From Siphlonurus alternatus (taxonomy: Eukaryota > Arthropoda > Insecta > Ephemeroptera > Siphlonuridae): a stretch of 64,000 nucleotides of DNA. The translations under genes and the position numbers were made by a program. The stretch is from the NCBI GenBank assembly GCA_949825025.1, contig OX463781.1:46574317-46638316 (forward strand). The letters are read 5' to 3'. The notes under the pieces were generated by a model. That model worked only from the letters and a program-made list of their open reading frames with translations, was not told the origin of the DNA and made no database searches. Each line of letters starts with the position of its first letter. Positions within the stretch are counted from its first letter, which is position 1. Of this stretch, positions 14,827-63,575 are shown piece after piece.

Positions 14827-15865
14827 ATTTTGTTCTATATGGAACTAATTACTATTTTAATGTATATTAGTTTTACTATCTTGACGTAAAAATTAATTAA
14901 TTTTTTTTTATGAATTCTTAAGCTTTAATGCTGTGTAATTATTGTTGGTGCCAACGGGGGCGTTAAATTTCTTTATGGAGTTTAAAACGTTTGTGGGTTG
15001 CGTCGTCACAGGGGCTTGCCAAGAAAAGCTCTTGCTGCCACTTGCCTGATGAGAAGCTTATCTGAGACAACAGTTCTTTGCAGTCGTTCATCCATGCCTC
15101 ATCACGCGTAAACAAAAGACGAACAGAAAGCGCTCCTTGCAATGGGATTATATTGTCTAGCTAATCGTCTTCACACAGACTCTCAAATAGTAATTTAAAG
15201 CATTAAATTTCATTGTAAAATATAATTCTATTGTTTAACTTCTACTATTTGCTATGATACTTAATATAATACTGTATGAAAAAAAATCTCTTATCAATAT
15301 ACTAACAGAGAGGATATTATTTGTAAGTTTGCTTGTCAATTTTTTTATTTTTTCATTTGAAAGGATTGAAAATTGTAAAGATGAGAGTTAGAGTAAAAAA
15401 ACACACGAAAACGAGTGGTATATTTTTTTTTATGTGCATTCTTCTACTTCTTTGAAAGTAAAAGCTTGGAAATCCGGAGCAGTGTTCGGAGGTAAAAGGG
15501 AAGCTTGTAATTAACGTGAAGCTTGCGGCACCCAGACATTGATCTGCTGAGAGGGGGGCGTTGCAAGCATTCCACCTTTGACATGATTAAGAAAGTGTTT
15601 GCTTGTAATTGCGTGTGTACGACAAGAAACAATTATACGAGTTAGATGTTTTTCAAGAATGTCTGAATTGTTTAAATTAATATTAAAAAATAATTGAATT
15701 CAAGAATTTTAAAATGAAATTATGTAGTTTTAACATATATTATATAGTATATTTTACTTTTTGGTGTGTGATTTCACAAGTTATATTTTATATTTCTGTA
15801 TTTATATATATATTTTTTTCCTATTTACTCCTTTGATTTAACAGTAATTAAAAAAACATTAATAA
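14827..15865. other. Noncoding stretch
   Basis: AT-rich sequence between the hairpin element and the retrotransposon; nothing recognised. Confidence 0.45.
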
Positions 15866-16489
15866 ATGAAAAAAACTGAACGTATATTCAGGTTCTGTAT
15901 ATTTCACACTATCTCAGGGCTGTCTGGTCTATCCGTCAAAACAGGGCTCAAACTATTCAATTTAAAAGTCGCCCCTGTGGCTACTTATGGTATTGAAATT
16001 GTATGGCCTCATTTATCTGTATCCGATTTTGATAAATTAGAATCAGTAAAAGCCATGTTTGTTAAAAGATTACTGTGTCTGTCAAAATTTACCGAAACTA
16101 GACTGGCCTATAAACTGATAGATTCCAATTATTTTATTACAGAAATCAAAGAAATGTTTAAACTTCCAACGACAGATCAATATTCCAATTTTATAGCTGT
16201 CAGGAATCAAAAAGCTCAGGATATTAATCCTGAGTTTTACAGCACTGATGCTATGACATGTAAATATTGGTGTCTGCCCCAATTGGATAGATCCAATGTT
16301 AGAAATGTTTTAACTCGCCAGGCTGTTCACGGCTTCCACTATCTAATTTGTAAATCTTCTGGTTATCATAAAGCTGAACAATCTTGTGTATGTAAATTAT
16401 GTAATGAATATTGTAGCCAATATCATTTAAATATCTGTAAATCTAGAATTAAGTCTATTAGCGATTATGCCAGGGGAGATTTCATATAG
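15866..16489 (+). pseudogene. Reverse-transcriptase C-terminal fragment of a non-LTR element
   Basis: A 207-codon open frame encodes the region after the polymerase domain. VAPVATYGIE at residues 35-44 and the following IVWPHLS and KRLLCLSKF are typical of the post-RT thumb region of Jockey-like elements in arthropods. Near the C-terminus a cysteine cluster (Cys176, Cys179, His187, Cys191) fits the CX2CX7HX3C knuckle of such proteins. The first few residues come from flanking DNA. There are no internal stops, which suggests a fairly young insertion, but with no catalytic YxDD motif it cannot work. Confidence 0.75.
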
Positions 16490-16802
16490 TCTATAGATTT
16501 TGAATAGCAATGAAGCAATAAGTTTTTTTATTCTATCTATTTTCTATGTCATATTTTGTCTTATATATATGTGATTATATATATGATATATTATTATTAT
16601 GATGTAACAGGCTGTTAGTATCATCTGTTATTTTATTTTATATTGTTTTATTATCATTTTCTATTGTTCTATTATTCTGTAACTATTATATATGTTTTGT
16701 ATGTATGTTTTATGTGTTCTATTGTAATGTTTTTCTATAATGTATGTTTCTAGTGCTGTTAATATGTACACTTTCTGTGTTTAATAAAAGACTAATAATA
16801 AT
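15880..16802 (+). mobile_element. 5'-truncated non-LTR retrotransposon copy
   Basis: The segment holds the C-terminal part of a non-LTR reverse-transcriptase polyprotein, a short 3' UTR and an end of the form AATAAAAGACTAATAATAAT, like the simple-repeat tail of LINE-type elements. The polymerase core, endonuclease and ORF1 are absent, as expected from 5' truncation during target-primed reverse transcription. No clear target-site duplication was found by eye. Confidence 0.75.
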
Positions 16803-18719
16803 ATTTTTCAAAGAAAGGTATATGTATGCAGTATTCATTTTCAATATATGTAATATTGCAATATATAAACAAAATATCATAAGTTCTTTTTGAAAAAAGA
16901 AGGTGGTAGATAATATATTCAAAAGTCAATACATATACGAAAATATGAGAAACATATGATCCCAAATGCCCTGGGATCAATAATATTTGATATAGAAAAA
17001 AAAAAGTTATGTTGTATGGGTACTTTACAATATTTGTATAATAATATATTTAAATGATTTTACTTCAATGCAATTTTAGTTTATAGAAAAAAAATAATAT
17101 TATTTACAGTATAACATTTTTGAGGCACTTCTGGGATGCGCTCAAGAGCTAGTGTTTATAATATATATATATATGGTATTTGATATCTGTCGCTGAGAGA
17201 GGTGTGTCTCTCATGCATTCAGTACACTTGCCACCCTGCGGCTCTCACAATCTCTGTCTGTACCGGTATGTGACTCTCTGTCCAGTACTCTGAAGATAAA
17301 AAACCGTTTCCATCTCTCCTGTGGTTCAAATAGAATGTATACAGTGGAATTTTTTTTGACCTTTTTAAGCTTTTATATATTTTTTTTTATAAACCACTAT
17401 CGTTAAAGGTAAAACACATAGTAAACGAATAATGAAATTTATCATGTTGCGTACTACTATAAACTAAATTATAATAATGTTACCGATTTTTTTTTTTTAG
17501 TTAAAGATTATACTTGAATATATTTACTGTGGATATGAAAAAAAATATATACATATAACTATGATAGTACATTTTTAATTAAAAATATATATAGGTGGAA
17601 AGGTAAAATATTTTGATAAAAAAAATTTGTTTGTATATAAAATATAGTAATATAAATAGGTGTAATAAATAAAGGTGTTTGATGAGTATCGAGATTAGTT
17701 TAAAATAAATTCTGTATAAAATTTACATGTGGAGTATAAATTAAATCCATTCAAATGTAGTTAATTAAATGTTATATTAGCTGTAATTAACTATCATAGA
17801 TATAATTATAAAAATAATAAAACATAGATGATATAATATTACATTTAAACAGTTTTGCAATATCACTAAAGAATTATGTAATAATATATGTTTAAATTCA
17901 ATCTATTTTCATTCGTTTGTTTTGGAAATGCATCAGATTAAACTTATTATATACCATTTACTTATTTGCTTAGTTCATACTGATTAAAAGAAAAAATAAA
18001 CAGCTGCTAGAAATGGAAAAAGTTGCGTGTAAGGAGTATACATTTCAAATGAAGAGGATAAAAATAAATTAAATCAGAATTAAATTAAATTAACACATCA
18101 TTTAATGACGTAATTAAATCCGCTTCCTTCTCGTAGGTTGCTAAAACCGCGCGGGAAGTTTGATAGACCAATCGCCACTGCTTTGAATTTTTGAATTAAT
18201 TGTCTTATAGCGGCTTTATTAGAAATATTATAAAATTAAGAGATGGATAAATTTAAGATTTCCGAATATTTAAAAAAAGCATTCTCTTTTGTTCACTTTT
18301 AACCATTGATTTTATCTTCAGGAATAAAAAACCTTGTTCAATCGATTGGTTATAGCCTGGTAATGCGACAATGACGGCTTTCAATACCCAATTATCAATA
18401 GGGATAATTAGAGGAAAAAATTTAGATTTTATTTATTACAGGGGCTATATCAAGACTTAATGTAAAATTTTACTAATTATTATTGTTCTAATCAAACTGA
18501 ACTGCTACCTTATAATATTAAATCTATAATAATAATGCTAGCAATTAATAAGGTTGTAGATTATTATATTTATTATTTAGAATATTTTAATACAGCTTAA
18601 TGTCTAATTGTTCATTTAATTTTAGTAATTTAAGAAATAAAAGTTGACGATTTTAGTACCTATGAATCGAAAAGACATCATGAACGTATTTTTCGTACTA
18701 TAAATTATGAAATAAGAAG
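16803..18719. other. Noncoding, very AT-rich
   Basis: Nothing recognised except a CCGCGCGGGAAG patch (18149-18160) with an E2F-like core beside a CCAATC. Confidence 0.45.
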
Positions 18720-19112
18720 ACATCCCGCCCCCTCCGACCCACTTTCAAAGATTAAAATCTATTATACATTTAATTAAAGTACTAGGGCGGGGGGGCCTTT
18801 ACGAAAAGGCCCCAAATCAGTGTGCAGTGATCATTTGCAATGCCAGTCTTAATTTTTCAAAAAAAGTTTCAACGGGTTCGAAGAAATTTTAGGGGTTTTA
18901 ATAGGGGGCTTGGATTTGATAATAATCATGTTGTGAAAAATATTTTTTCAAAAAATGTACAGAAATGAAAAATAAATAAAATTAGTAATAAAAAATAATA
19001 AATAAAGCGAAGAAACAGCACCTCTGAGTCGAGTAGGTCCACTTTCTTTTGTCACCATTTATTACAAAGTCGTCAGCAACAGCAAAGCGAATCGTAGAAG
19101 GTGGGGCTACTT
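18720..19112. other. Noncoding stretch with GC-rich tracts
   Basis: It contains CATCCCGCCCCCTCCGAC and a GGGCGGGGGGGCC run (18785-18797) overlapping a small GGCC stem (GGCCTTTACGAAAAGGCC, 18794-18811). No gene was seen. Confidence 0.4.
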
Positions 19113-19180
19113 AATCGGATGAAACCGGGAAAGCGGAATTCGGTAGAAGGACTTTTCAATCGGATGAAACCGGGAAACCG
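19113..19180. repeat. Short direct repeat AATCGGATGAAACCGGGAAA
   Basis: A 23-base unit beginning AATCGGATGAAACCGGGAAA occurs at 19113-19135 and 19158-19180, each preceded by GTAGAAGG. It opens the repetitive block that runs to 23.06 kb. Confidence 0.7.
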
Positions 19181-19835
19181 AAAAGTTGAAGGGGGCTTAT
19201 CAGAAGGAACCTGGTAGCGGACAGAGATTTAAAATAAATTCAGTAACCATTCACATTTTACCTTGCAAGTGTTGGTATCTGAGTCAACCTCGCTAGTCGG
19301 CGGTCAGAGAACGAATGACTGTTGAGAACGTCAACGACATTCTCAGAAATTTTGAAATCACGTCCTCTCGCCGTTCCCAACAATGCTTGTTTACCCGTTG
19401 CCATGGCAACGACGATCCACAAGCTGTGACGTCATGCGCATTACGGGGCCGCTCGATTCACAGTATAGAGAAGATAGTAGAGAAAGTCGTATGTTAGAAT
19501 CGAAGTCGAAAACTGCTCGCGTCAACGGCATGTTTGTCCGCCGCAATGTTAAAATCATAGGAAAGGGGCACGACCAAATGGGGCATCCTGCAATGTTATG
19601 GTATAGGAGAATCAACTATAATCTGCTCTAACTCAGAAATTATTAAAGCTAGCACAGTGAAACTTTCACTAAAATATTAGAAAAAAAATCTAGTATTTTT
19701 TACAAAAAAAAAGTAAGCTCTTAACCCAATATTCAAAAAGTGTCAAAAATTGACTTCAGCTCCCCCGTAGCGCAGGTATGGGAGTTTGGCTACTATCTTT
19801 CCTGTACTGTGGCTCGATTATTGGCGGCAATCCGT

Positions 19836-20226
19836 TAAGGTAGAGATAACGTCGAACAGCTGTTCGACGTAATCCCCTTTGATTAACATGTTAACCTTAG
19901 CAAATTGACAAAAATTCTGAAATTTTTTTGAGAGGCAGATATTAGTGCCTAAAAGCCATAGCAAAAGTTTCAAAAACATTTAACGAGCCGATTTTTTTAA
20001 ATTAATTTTTTAGTTTGGCTCTCCATGGGAAAGCCCTATGCTGAAAATTAAAAAAATTAATTAAAAAAAATTGGCTCGTTAAATCGTTTTGAAATTTTTT
20101 CTATGGCTTTAAGGCACTAATATCTGCCTCTCAAAAAAAATTCAGAATTTTTGTCAATTTGCTAAGGTTTACATGTTAATCAAAGGGCATTACGTCGATC
20201 AGCTGTTCGGCGTTATCTCTACCTTA
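19836..20226. mobile_element. 390-bp foldback element
   Basis: The ends TTAAGGTAGAGATAACGTCG and the matching TAACGCCGAACAGCTG-type right end are reverse complements. Pairing continues through GATTAACATGTTAACCTTAG, GCAGATATTAGTGCCT and AACGAGCC to a centre near 20030. There is no coding capacity, so it fits a foldback MITE. Confidence 0.8.
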
Positions 20227-20493
20227 AACCGCGGTGCACGTGCTATATAATATGCATGAAACGTGTTTCCCACCCAATAATGATCACCAGCAGATTTAAA
20301 TAATGCCGCCTGCTTTTTTTTTTTTTTTAATTTTCCAGCTTCTCCGTTCATTTCCAGTTCTCGAAAGTACTAAATTCGAGTTTATGGCATAATTTTACAT
20401 GATACTGGACTGTGATGTAGAATGAAGATTGATATGGCTCGCAACGCGTAAGAATAAAAAACATGCGTTCGTCACGGGTCCGCCATTCATACG

Positions 20494-20675
20494 CAGCTCG
20501 GCTCCTTCGGAGACCTCGCCTAACCATAAAATGGAATAAGATAGTGTTGGCCTTTCGAAATACGGCTCGGCTCGTTCCTCGCCTCGCTTAAAATTCTTGG
20601 ATAGATGCGTGCGGGCAACGAATAACATTGCCAACTCATACGCAGCTCGGCTCGTTCCTCGCCTCGCTTAAAATT
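20494..20675. repeat. Degenerate 80-bp direct repeat (GCTCGGCTCG)
   Basis: The segment GCTCGGCTCGTTCCTCGCCT followed by CGCTTAAAATT occurs at 20565-20595 and again at 20645-20675, exactly 80 bases apart. A weaker copy with CGCAGCTCGGCTCCTTCGG lies near 20495. Confidence 0.7.
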
Positions 20676-20839
20676 GAATATAAAATAAAATATTTATCTG
20701 AGCGTTAAATAGTGGTTATTTTCAAACTCCAGGGATGTTTTTACCTATAGAAAGACAATTTAATATTTTATTTACCCTTAAATAACACCTGTACAGCGAA
20801 ATCATGCATGAAATCAGCATAATAAGTGCATATACGAAA

Positions 20840-23060
20840 AATAGGTATTTCGCCCGCCGCCATCTTGTTTTTCGAGATAGGCAAAATCCGAGGCCAGATT
20901 CGTGATCAGCGTGGTCGATATAGTCAGAAACCGTCGAAAACTCAATTTCGATTTTTCCCCCTATCTTCCCCATGTATAAGCGGTGAGAGAAGGGGTACCC
21001 CTTCTGAAATTTTTGTCAAAAACATAAAAGTCCAAAAATCTCGAGAACTATAGGTCGCAGCTTAAATCTGAAGACTGCATCTTGTCCGGCTCAAAAAACT
21101 GGTCTAGAAAAGTTGGACCAATAATTTTTCGGGACTCGCACTTTCCCGAAATCGGGATTTTGGATATCGAAAAATTCATATCTTCGATCGGGCCGCGTGG
21201 GCCCCCTATGTGCCGGAAAATTCCCAAATTTGGTTTTTGGGCATTGTTTTGGGTCCCCTACAACCTCCCGTCAAGAGTTTGCTTGAAAAAAAATTCCTTC
21301 CCCGTGTTTGGCGCAACCCGTAAATAATGGGTATTTCAGCCGGCAGATCCGCCCGCAATGCTAATCAAATGGCCCCATGTTATTCTTATGGGGATTTGAG
21401 ACCAGGCTTTCGTTTTCAAAAAAATGCACTTCCGGTGGTCGCAGGGGGTCGAGTCGGGTATCAAATTGAAGGGCACATGGTGTAGAGTCCATAAAATGTC
21501 ACAACAAAGTTGTGGGACGTTGCGCTCGGCCGCCATATTGGATCCAAAACGCGTACTTTGAAAGGGGGGCCCTGCGGGCCCCGTAAGACCCACATTCTTG
21601 AAACGCATATTTTTAGGCGTGGAAAACTTAGTTTTAACAGGATTCGACGAAAAAACACCATGTCAATATCGTAAAAAAAAAGTTATTCGGGAAAAGGATG
21701 CGTTTCCTATGTTATCCTTATGGGAGGAGGTTGTTTTGCATTTCCCGCTTGCCTGGGCTAATTCTCATAGTTGGCATCAATTTGAAAAAAGTTTCTGAAA
21801 GAAGAAAAGTGTGGACAACTTTCATACTGCGCGAAATTTTCGAATTCAGGTGTGCTCAAAAGTTATTCGAGGGGAAAAGTGGTCGATTTTTAGCATGCGT
21901 AAACCCTATGTTCCCATGCGATTTTTTGAATTTTTTGAAAATCGAAAAATCGAGCCGTAGAAAAGTTAGGACTTGTCAAGAGCTTTCAGAAAAAGTCTCA
22001 AACTTGTTCCTAGCCGAAAAATTGACAAAACTGTTGGGGGGGTTCACCAGATTGAAGCTAGCGAAAGAGCTTTTAAAAACTACCCCTCTGGAGGAGGCCC
22101 AAAGAGCCTCAGGGGCTCAAATTGATATTGGTCAAATAGTCCGTTAAATTTGGGTCCTGATGGGTCCCAATAAAAGAACCGGGGGCTCCTTCGGGGCCCC
22201 CTTTATGGGGTCCAAAAATAAAAGTTGCACCCCTAGGGGTTTTTGGTGCCATACTGTACGGATCCGGCCATAGCACGATAAGTATGCTATGGAGGTGCCA
22301 TGTTTGTATATGGCGAAGCTGCGTCGTCTGTCGGGACACACTTTTGCTGTAGGAACCTCTACCGTAGCTCTTCAATCTAATGATTTAAGGCAAAGGCCGT
22401 AAAACACCTTTTTTTTGAGGTCCCAAACTTCCGGGGCCCGCAGCCGCGGAACCAAAACAGATAGGAGGGAGCTCACATGAAGCTAAAAGATGCCCGACAC
22501 AGTCTTCTAAACGATTCAACCAAAAAAAGTTTCAGTTTCCAACAATAAATGACTTTTATGGCAAAAACCGCAAAAACGGCGATTTTTTTCGAAAAAAACA
22601 CTAAAACAGCGATAAAAAATTTTTGGGGCAAAAATTCAAAAATATCACCTCCCATATAAAAGTTTACGTCCCGGGCTACATTTCGCCCATTGGGACCTAA
22701 GCTCTAACTCTCAAAACCGCTTACCGGTGGTATTTTAAAAAAATTAACATTATCGCTTATGGCGGGCGAACGGTGCGCCGGACGCCATCTTTGAAGGCAA
22801 AAAGTAGGGGTAGCGTACCTCACCTAAAGCCGTTTTTGGGGTCAAAACGTCATTTTTCGGAAATTTTTGAAATTTCGGGAATTTTGGAAATACCCCCCTG
22901 GAATTTTTGGGAATTTTTGGATTTTGAAAATGACGGGTGGGGCCCTTCGGGTCCCACCCGGGACGCGCCCTGCGGGCGCGGCGGGGCCCTGCGGGCCCCG
23001 CGGAGGGCCCTCCGGGCCCCTCAAAGATTCTTGACCATGCATTTCAAATCAGAGATTTAG
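20840..23060. other. GC-rich unclassified repeat-like block
   Basis: This 2.2-kb stretch differs sharply in composition from its AT-rich flanks. It contains many GGGCCC-centred palindromes (21573-21583, 22184-22201, 22940-23020), recurring phrases such as CCGCCAT[CA]TTG (20857, 21530, 22785), CCTATGTT near CCCATG or TTATGGG, and AGAAAAGT followed by a GGAC core. Several open frames occur, the longest 149 codons at 21698-22147, but none resembles a known protein and their content follows the repeats. I see no RNA gene. It could be an old transposon, a satellite fragment or transferred DNA. Confidence 0.5.
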
Positions 23061-23402
23061 TGCTTTTAATATAATATAATATAATGAGTTTCCAAACATA
23101 AAATCCGGATAGTTTATTATATTGAAAACTGCCATTATTTCTCATGGGTCAGTGTGCGTGAATTGGTACCACGGTGGGAGAATTGCCACATTTTGAAGAG
23201 CGCTGCTCTGATCCTGACAATGTTTCACTATCAATTTTATGTCCCTAAATTCAGGGTACTCGATCTCAGTCAATTTTTTATTGGTGGCTGATCACATTAT
23301 GAATGGGCATTTTCCCTTTTCAGTCTGATTGGTTTAGTATTATTCTTACCCCCTCCCTCCTATATTCTTTAACAACAATCAGTAATATTATCATTGTTGC
23401 AG
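23061..23402. other. Sequence just before the first recognised exon
   Basis: It ends in a C/T-rich tract and TTGCAG, a usable splice acceptor. An in-frame ATG at 23303 is open into the exon with a hydrophobic leader; see the findings. Confidence 0.5.
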
Positions 23403-59582
<36,180 letters not shown>

Positions 59583-59602
59583 CCAAGACCTAACTCAAGA
59601 TA

Positions 59603-59608
59603 AATAAA
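59603..59608 (+). terminator. First AATAAA after the CARP stop
   Basis: An AATAAA hexamer lies 21 bases after the stop codon. It may be too close to be the main polyadenylation site, and further AATAAA motifs occur downstream in this AT-rich flank (for example near 61288). Which is used cannot be told from sequence. Confidence 0.25.
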
Positions 59609-60161
59609 TAATGAAGAAGTTTAAACTTCCAATTAATAGTTCAGCCTTTTTTATTTTATTTTATATTTCCGTTTATTAATTAAAGGAAAACCCAACATAT
59701 CAAAGTTTTTGCTCGTGATAATTTAAAAAAATAAATAAAAACGGGCTTTTAAAATAGTTTCAAGAATACTTTGTAGCGGTAGAAATTCTATTTAGAAACA
59801 CTTACATGAACGACTTAACTTTATAGGTTATTTTTATTACGCAAATAAAACTCAATTTTGTCATTGCTTTAAAGGCTCTTTCAATTTACTTAATACTCCT
59901 ATTTTATAATTTATGGAAGCTCTTTTTTTTTTCTTGATGGTTCATAAAGTCAATGATTTACGACAGTAATCATCCGCTACAAGGTGCACGTGAAACTATC
60001 AATAATTATTGTCAGGACTGGGGCGTCCTCATATCAACCTTTAAAACGCTCCTCGGCTGCAGCAGCAACGATGCAAAACGCAGAATTCCCAGTGTTAAAT
60101 ATTACATAAAAAATAATAATAATATTGCATTATAGGTACCAGAAAATTGAACTCCAAATAC

Positions 60162-60842
60162 AATGGACAATCTGCATGATTTTTTTTTATTGCAGAAATG
60201 AATAGAGGGTACCAAATTATGCTACTCTGAATTTTTTTCCGTTTTTTTTTAACGGAACTATTTTTAAATAATTTTAATGAAAGTTCTGTAAATTAAGTTG
60301 GCACCCCTGAATCCATAATAAAAAGGATAGAGACTAGACGCCTATTGACGCCTCCAGGGGGCGTGGTCGCATTTTCAATAATGGACAACATACATGAAAA
60401 AATTTTATTGCAGAAATGAATAGAGGGTACCAAATTATGCTACTCTCAATTTTTTCAGATTTTTTTGAGACCCAGAACTATTTTTAAATAATTATTGAAA
60501 GTGCGGCCACGCCCCCTGGAGGCGTCAATAGGCGTCCAGTATCTATCCTTTTTATTATTAATTCAGGGGTGCCAACTGAAATCACAGGACTTTCAATAAT
60601 TATTTAAAAATAGTTCCGGGTCTCAAAAAAATCTGAAAAAATTCAGAGTAGCATAATTTGGTATCATCTATTCATTTCTGCAATAAAATTTTTCCATATA
60701 TGTTACATTATTTAAAAATAATTCCAGTGAGTAAAAAAAAAAAAAAAAAAATACTAAAAAAATTTCAGAGTAGCATAACTTACATACTTTAGTACCCTCT
60801 TATTCATTTCTGCAATAAAAATGTTCATGCAGGTTGTCCATT
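60162..60842. mobile_element. MITE family A, outer copy split by a nested copy
   Basis: The outer element begins AATGGACAATCTGCATGA and ends GTTCATGCAGGTTGTCCATT. It is interrupted at about 60380-60709 by a second member of the same family. Removing the inner copy rejoins the outer arm to the family pattern. Confidence 0.8.
60380..60709. mobile_element. MITE family A, inner (nested) copy
   Basis: About 330 bases with ends AATGGACAACATACATG and CATATATGTTACATT, complementary arms, and a CTCF-like motif read on the minus strand (60507-60522). An AT dinucleotide on each side is consistent with a 2-base target duplication. Confidence 0.8.
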
Positions 60843-63477
60843 GGCAATTTTTTTTTATAATTTTTGTCTTTTGAAATTTAAATTAATAAATTTGGGAGTT
60901 CAAATACATATTATAATATCTTTAACTAAAAAGAAAAAATGTAAATTAGTTAAAAATATTTCAGTTAACATTAAATTTGTGATGGAAAAAATTCCACCAC
61001 ACCTTTGCCCCTGCTCCAAAAAATGGAAGAATTACTTGAAAATTATATATTTTTTTTTTGATCTGAAAATATTCGGCTAACTTACTCTTTCTGGTATCTA
61101 TAGAGAGACTGTTTCTATTGTAATTATTATTAAATAATTGTTTAACCATTCTCATGGTTAAATTGTCAATGTTAGATAATTTATTATTAAAATATTATAT
61201 TTGCCTCATAGGTCGAGATAATATGGATGATGATGATAATAATTATTTTCGTACATAATATTTGTAGTAGATTGTTGTTCATCGTAAATAAAACTCTGTT
61301 GCTTTCTATCACTTACCATTGTTAGAATTACGGAATTTGTTATTCTCAGAGTTTAATTGGTTTGGTTTTTCTCGACAATCCAAACCTACAATCAGAAAGA
61401 AATAACAATATCTTCTTCACAATAATGAATCTTTGTATTATTATTTTAAACATGCACAATTTTTTTGTTATGTATATTATATCAATGAAACTTTCAAATG
61501 ATGTGCAAAAGATTGTTTAAATAAGTTAATTATATGCACAAAATCTAACTGTTATGATTCTTGGGTTCATGAAATAAAAAATGTATTGGCATTTATAGTA
61601 AAGTTGGTCACATTGGAATTTTTCTGCTGTCATGAATTTTTGTAAATGTAAATAATAAAATGTGAGATACAATAAAGTATATCATCTTAATATCATAATG
61701 ATCGAGTCATAGTAGAAGTTTAATAAGTATGTTATTAAAAATTGAAATTAAAAAACTTTTTAATTTCTTAGTTAAAAAAAAATAAAATTTCTAAAACACA
61801 TAAAATTAAAGTATGATAATTAAATGTATTTTATTGTAAATGATCCGAGTTCCTAAAGTGAAAAAAAAAAGCAATTTTTTAATTTTAAAAAGTATCCCAT
61901 GGGCCTAATTTTTTTTATACGTATATAATAATCTCCCTCTTTATTCCATTTTTCCTCTGACGATATCATTCCTTTCCAATTTCTCCCCTCAGATGATTTC
62001 TTTGACTGACTCAAAGCCCGATCTGACACAACTCACGCTGATGAGATGGTAAACCTCTTGTGAAGAATATCCCCCACGTTTCATGCTCGTAATCACTCTA
62101 TGTTAGTGAGTACTATGGAAAAAAAAAATGTTGAAATATGATTTTGTGTGAATGCTATGTATTGAAATATATATATCAGTATTTAAATAATTTTGTTATT
62201 AAAATTTGTTTATGATTTTATGTAAAAAATGAGCTTCTGTATATATAAATAAGAAGAAGGTTAAAGGAAGCTCTATAATTAAATTTTAATTCTTATGTTC
62301 TTGTATTATAAATATTATATATAAAAAAAAATCAGCTTGTTGAAAAATAAATATGTTTTTGTAAAAAAAAAAAAAAAGTGTGTATGAGTTTTGTGATTGG
62401 TAGAGTTACCATTGAGGTAGGGTGGGTGGGTGGGGTTAATTCTGCGGCTATAGTAGCACACACACATATACGGTTTTTCTTGATAGATGGGGTAGAGCTA
62501 GAAAGATAACGTTCGTATGGAATGGGCTGTGATTTTTCCTTCTGGCGTTTTCATCTCTAGCTACTCTCTCTCTCTGCTTAGTTGGTGGGATGTGAGATGG
62601 GTTAAAGAGGGTAGAAGTGGGAGGGTAGAACTGATCAATGAATGATGGGTTTAGATTTAGAGAGTTCTGTGACACGCTATCATATATATTATATACTAAC
62701 TCTCACCTCCCATTTTTTATTTTTTCATCATAGAAAGTACGAATGTATAGTCAGGATTATGTAATGCCATGATAATTATTATTTTTATATGGTACAGAGA
62801 TGAATAGGTTCTTTTTTATTATAGAGCTGGTATAGAAAGAAATTTCATTAAAATATCATTGCATGGAAAATGAGGTGAATATTTTTTATATATCCAGCAA
62901 AATAATTAGAAAACACTGATTTATATACACATATAAAAAACGTATTTTCTTTATAAAAATTGTACAAAAGTTATAATTTTTATGTTATAGGTTACATTAT
63001 TGAGTAATGACAGAGTTCTTACAAAAATCTTGCTTTGAAGTTAAAGATATACTCATGCTAGCTTTGTTCTGATGATTGCATGGATGTTATTTAATTGTAA
63101 CTTTCATTACCTTACATCAAACCATCAATATCGACTTGTATTATATCGACCGTGGTCACACAACTTGAATAAACCACTCGTGTCACGACCATAGAACTCC
63201 GTGTACTTCTTCTCCTTGATCCGTTTTTAAGAATAGACCTTATTATAGACATGCACCCAAGTACTCAGTGCTTCTTACATGATCACGGTCGATAAATCGA
63301 TGGCTAACAATCGACAATGGATCGTATCAAGTCTTTGCCTCGAGCAGATTATGAACGTTATTGCACACGTTGCAAATTTTACAATCTCATTACTAAATAA
63401 TTTGATATTGATATTCTATTATTTATAATCGAAAAAAAAAAGTTATTTTATTAATTTTTTTTATAAGAAGGTATGAG

Positions 63478-63575
63478 CTTAAGCTCAAGGTGGGATAAGG
63501 GAGGGAAAGGACGGTGGCCATGGCCTGTTACGCGTTCAGTGAAACTGAGGGAACTGTGTAAACCTCATTTTTATC
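63478..63575 (-). repeat. Dispersed repeat family C copy
   Basis: Read on the minus strand it gives GTAACAGGCCATGGCCACCG then TCCTTTCCCTCCCTTATCCC, the partner of the copy at 5.4 kb. Confidence 0.6.

Noticed and set aside
19315..19631. Overlapping 60- to 82-codon frames near 19.4 kb
   Set aside because: They have no recognisable domain and lie in a repetitive block.
21698..22147. 149-codon frame in the GC-rich block
   Set aside because: No family is recognised, the neighbouring frames are equally open, and the sequence repeats at DNA level.
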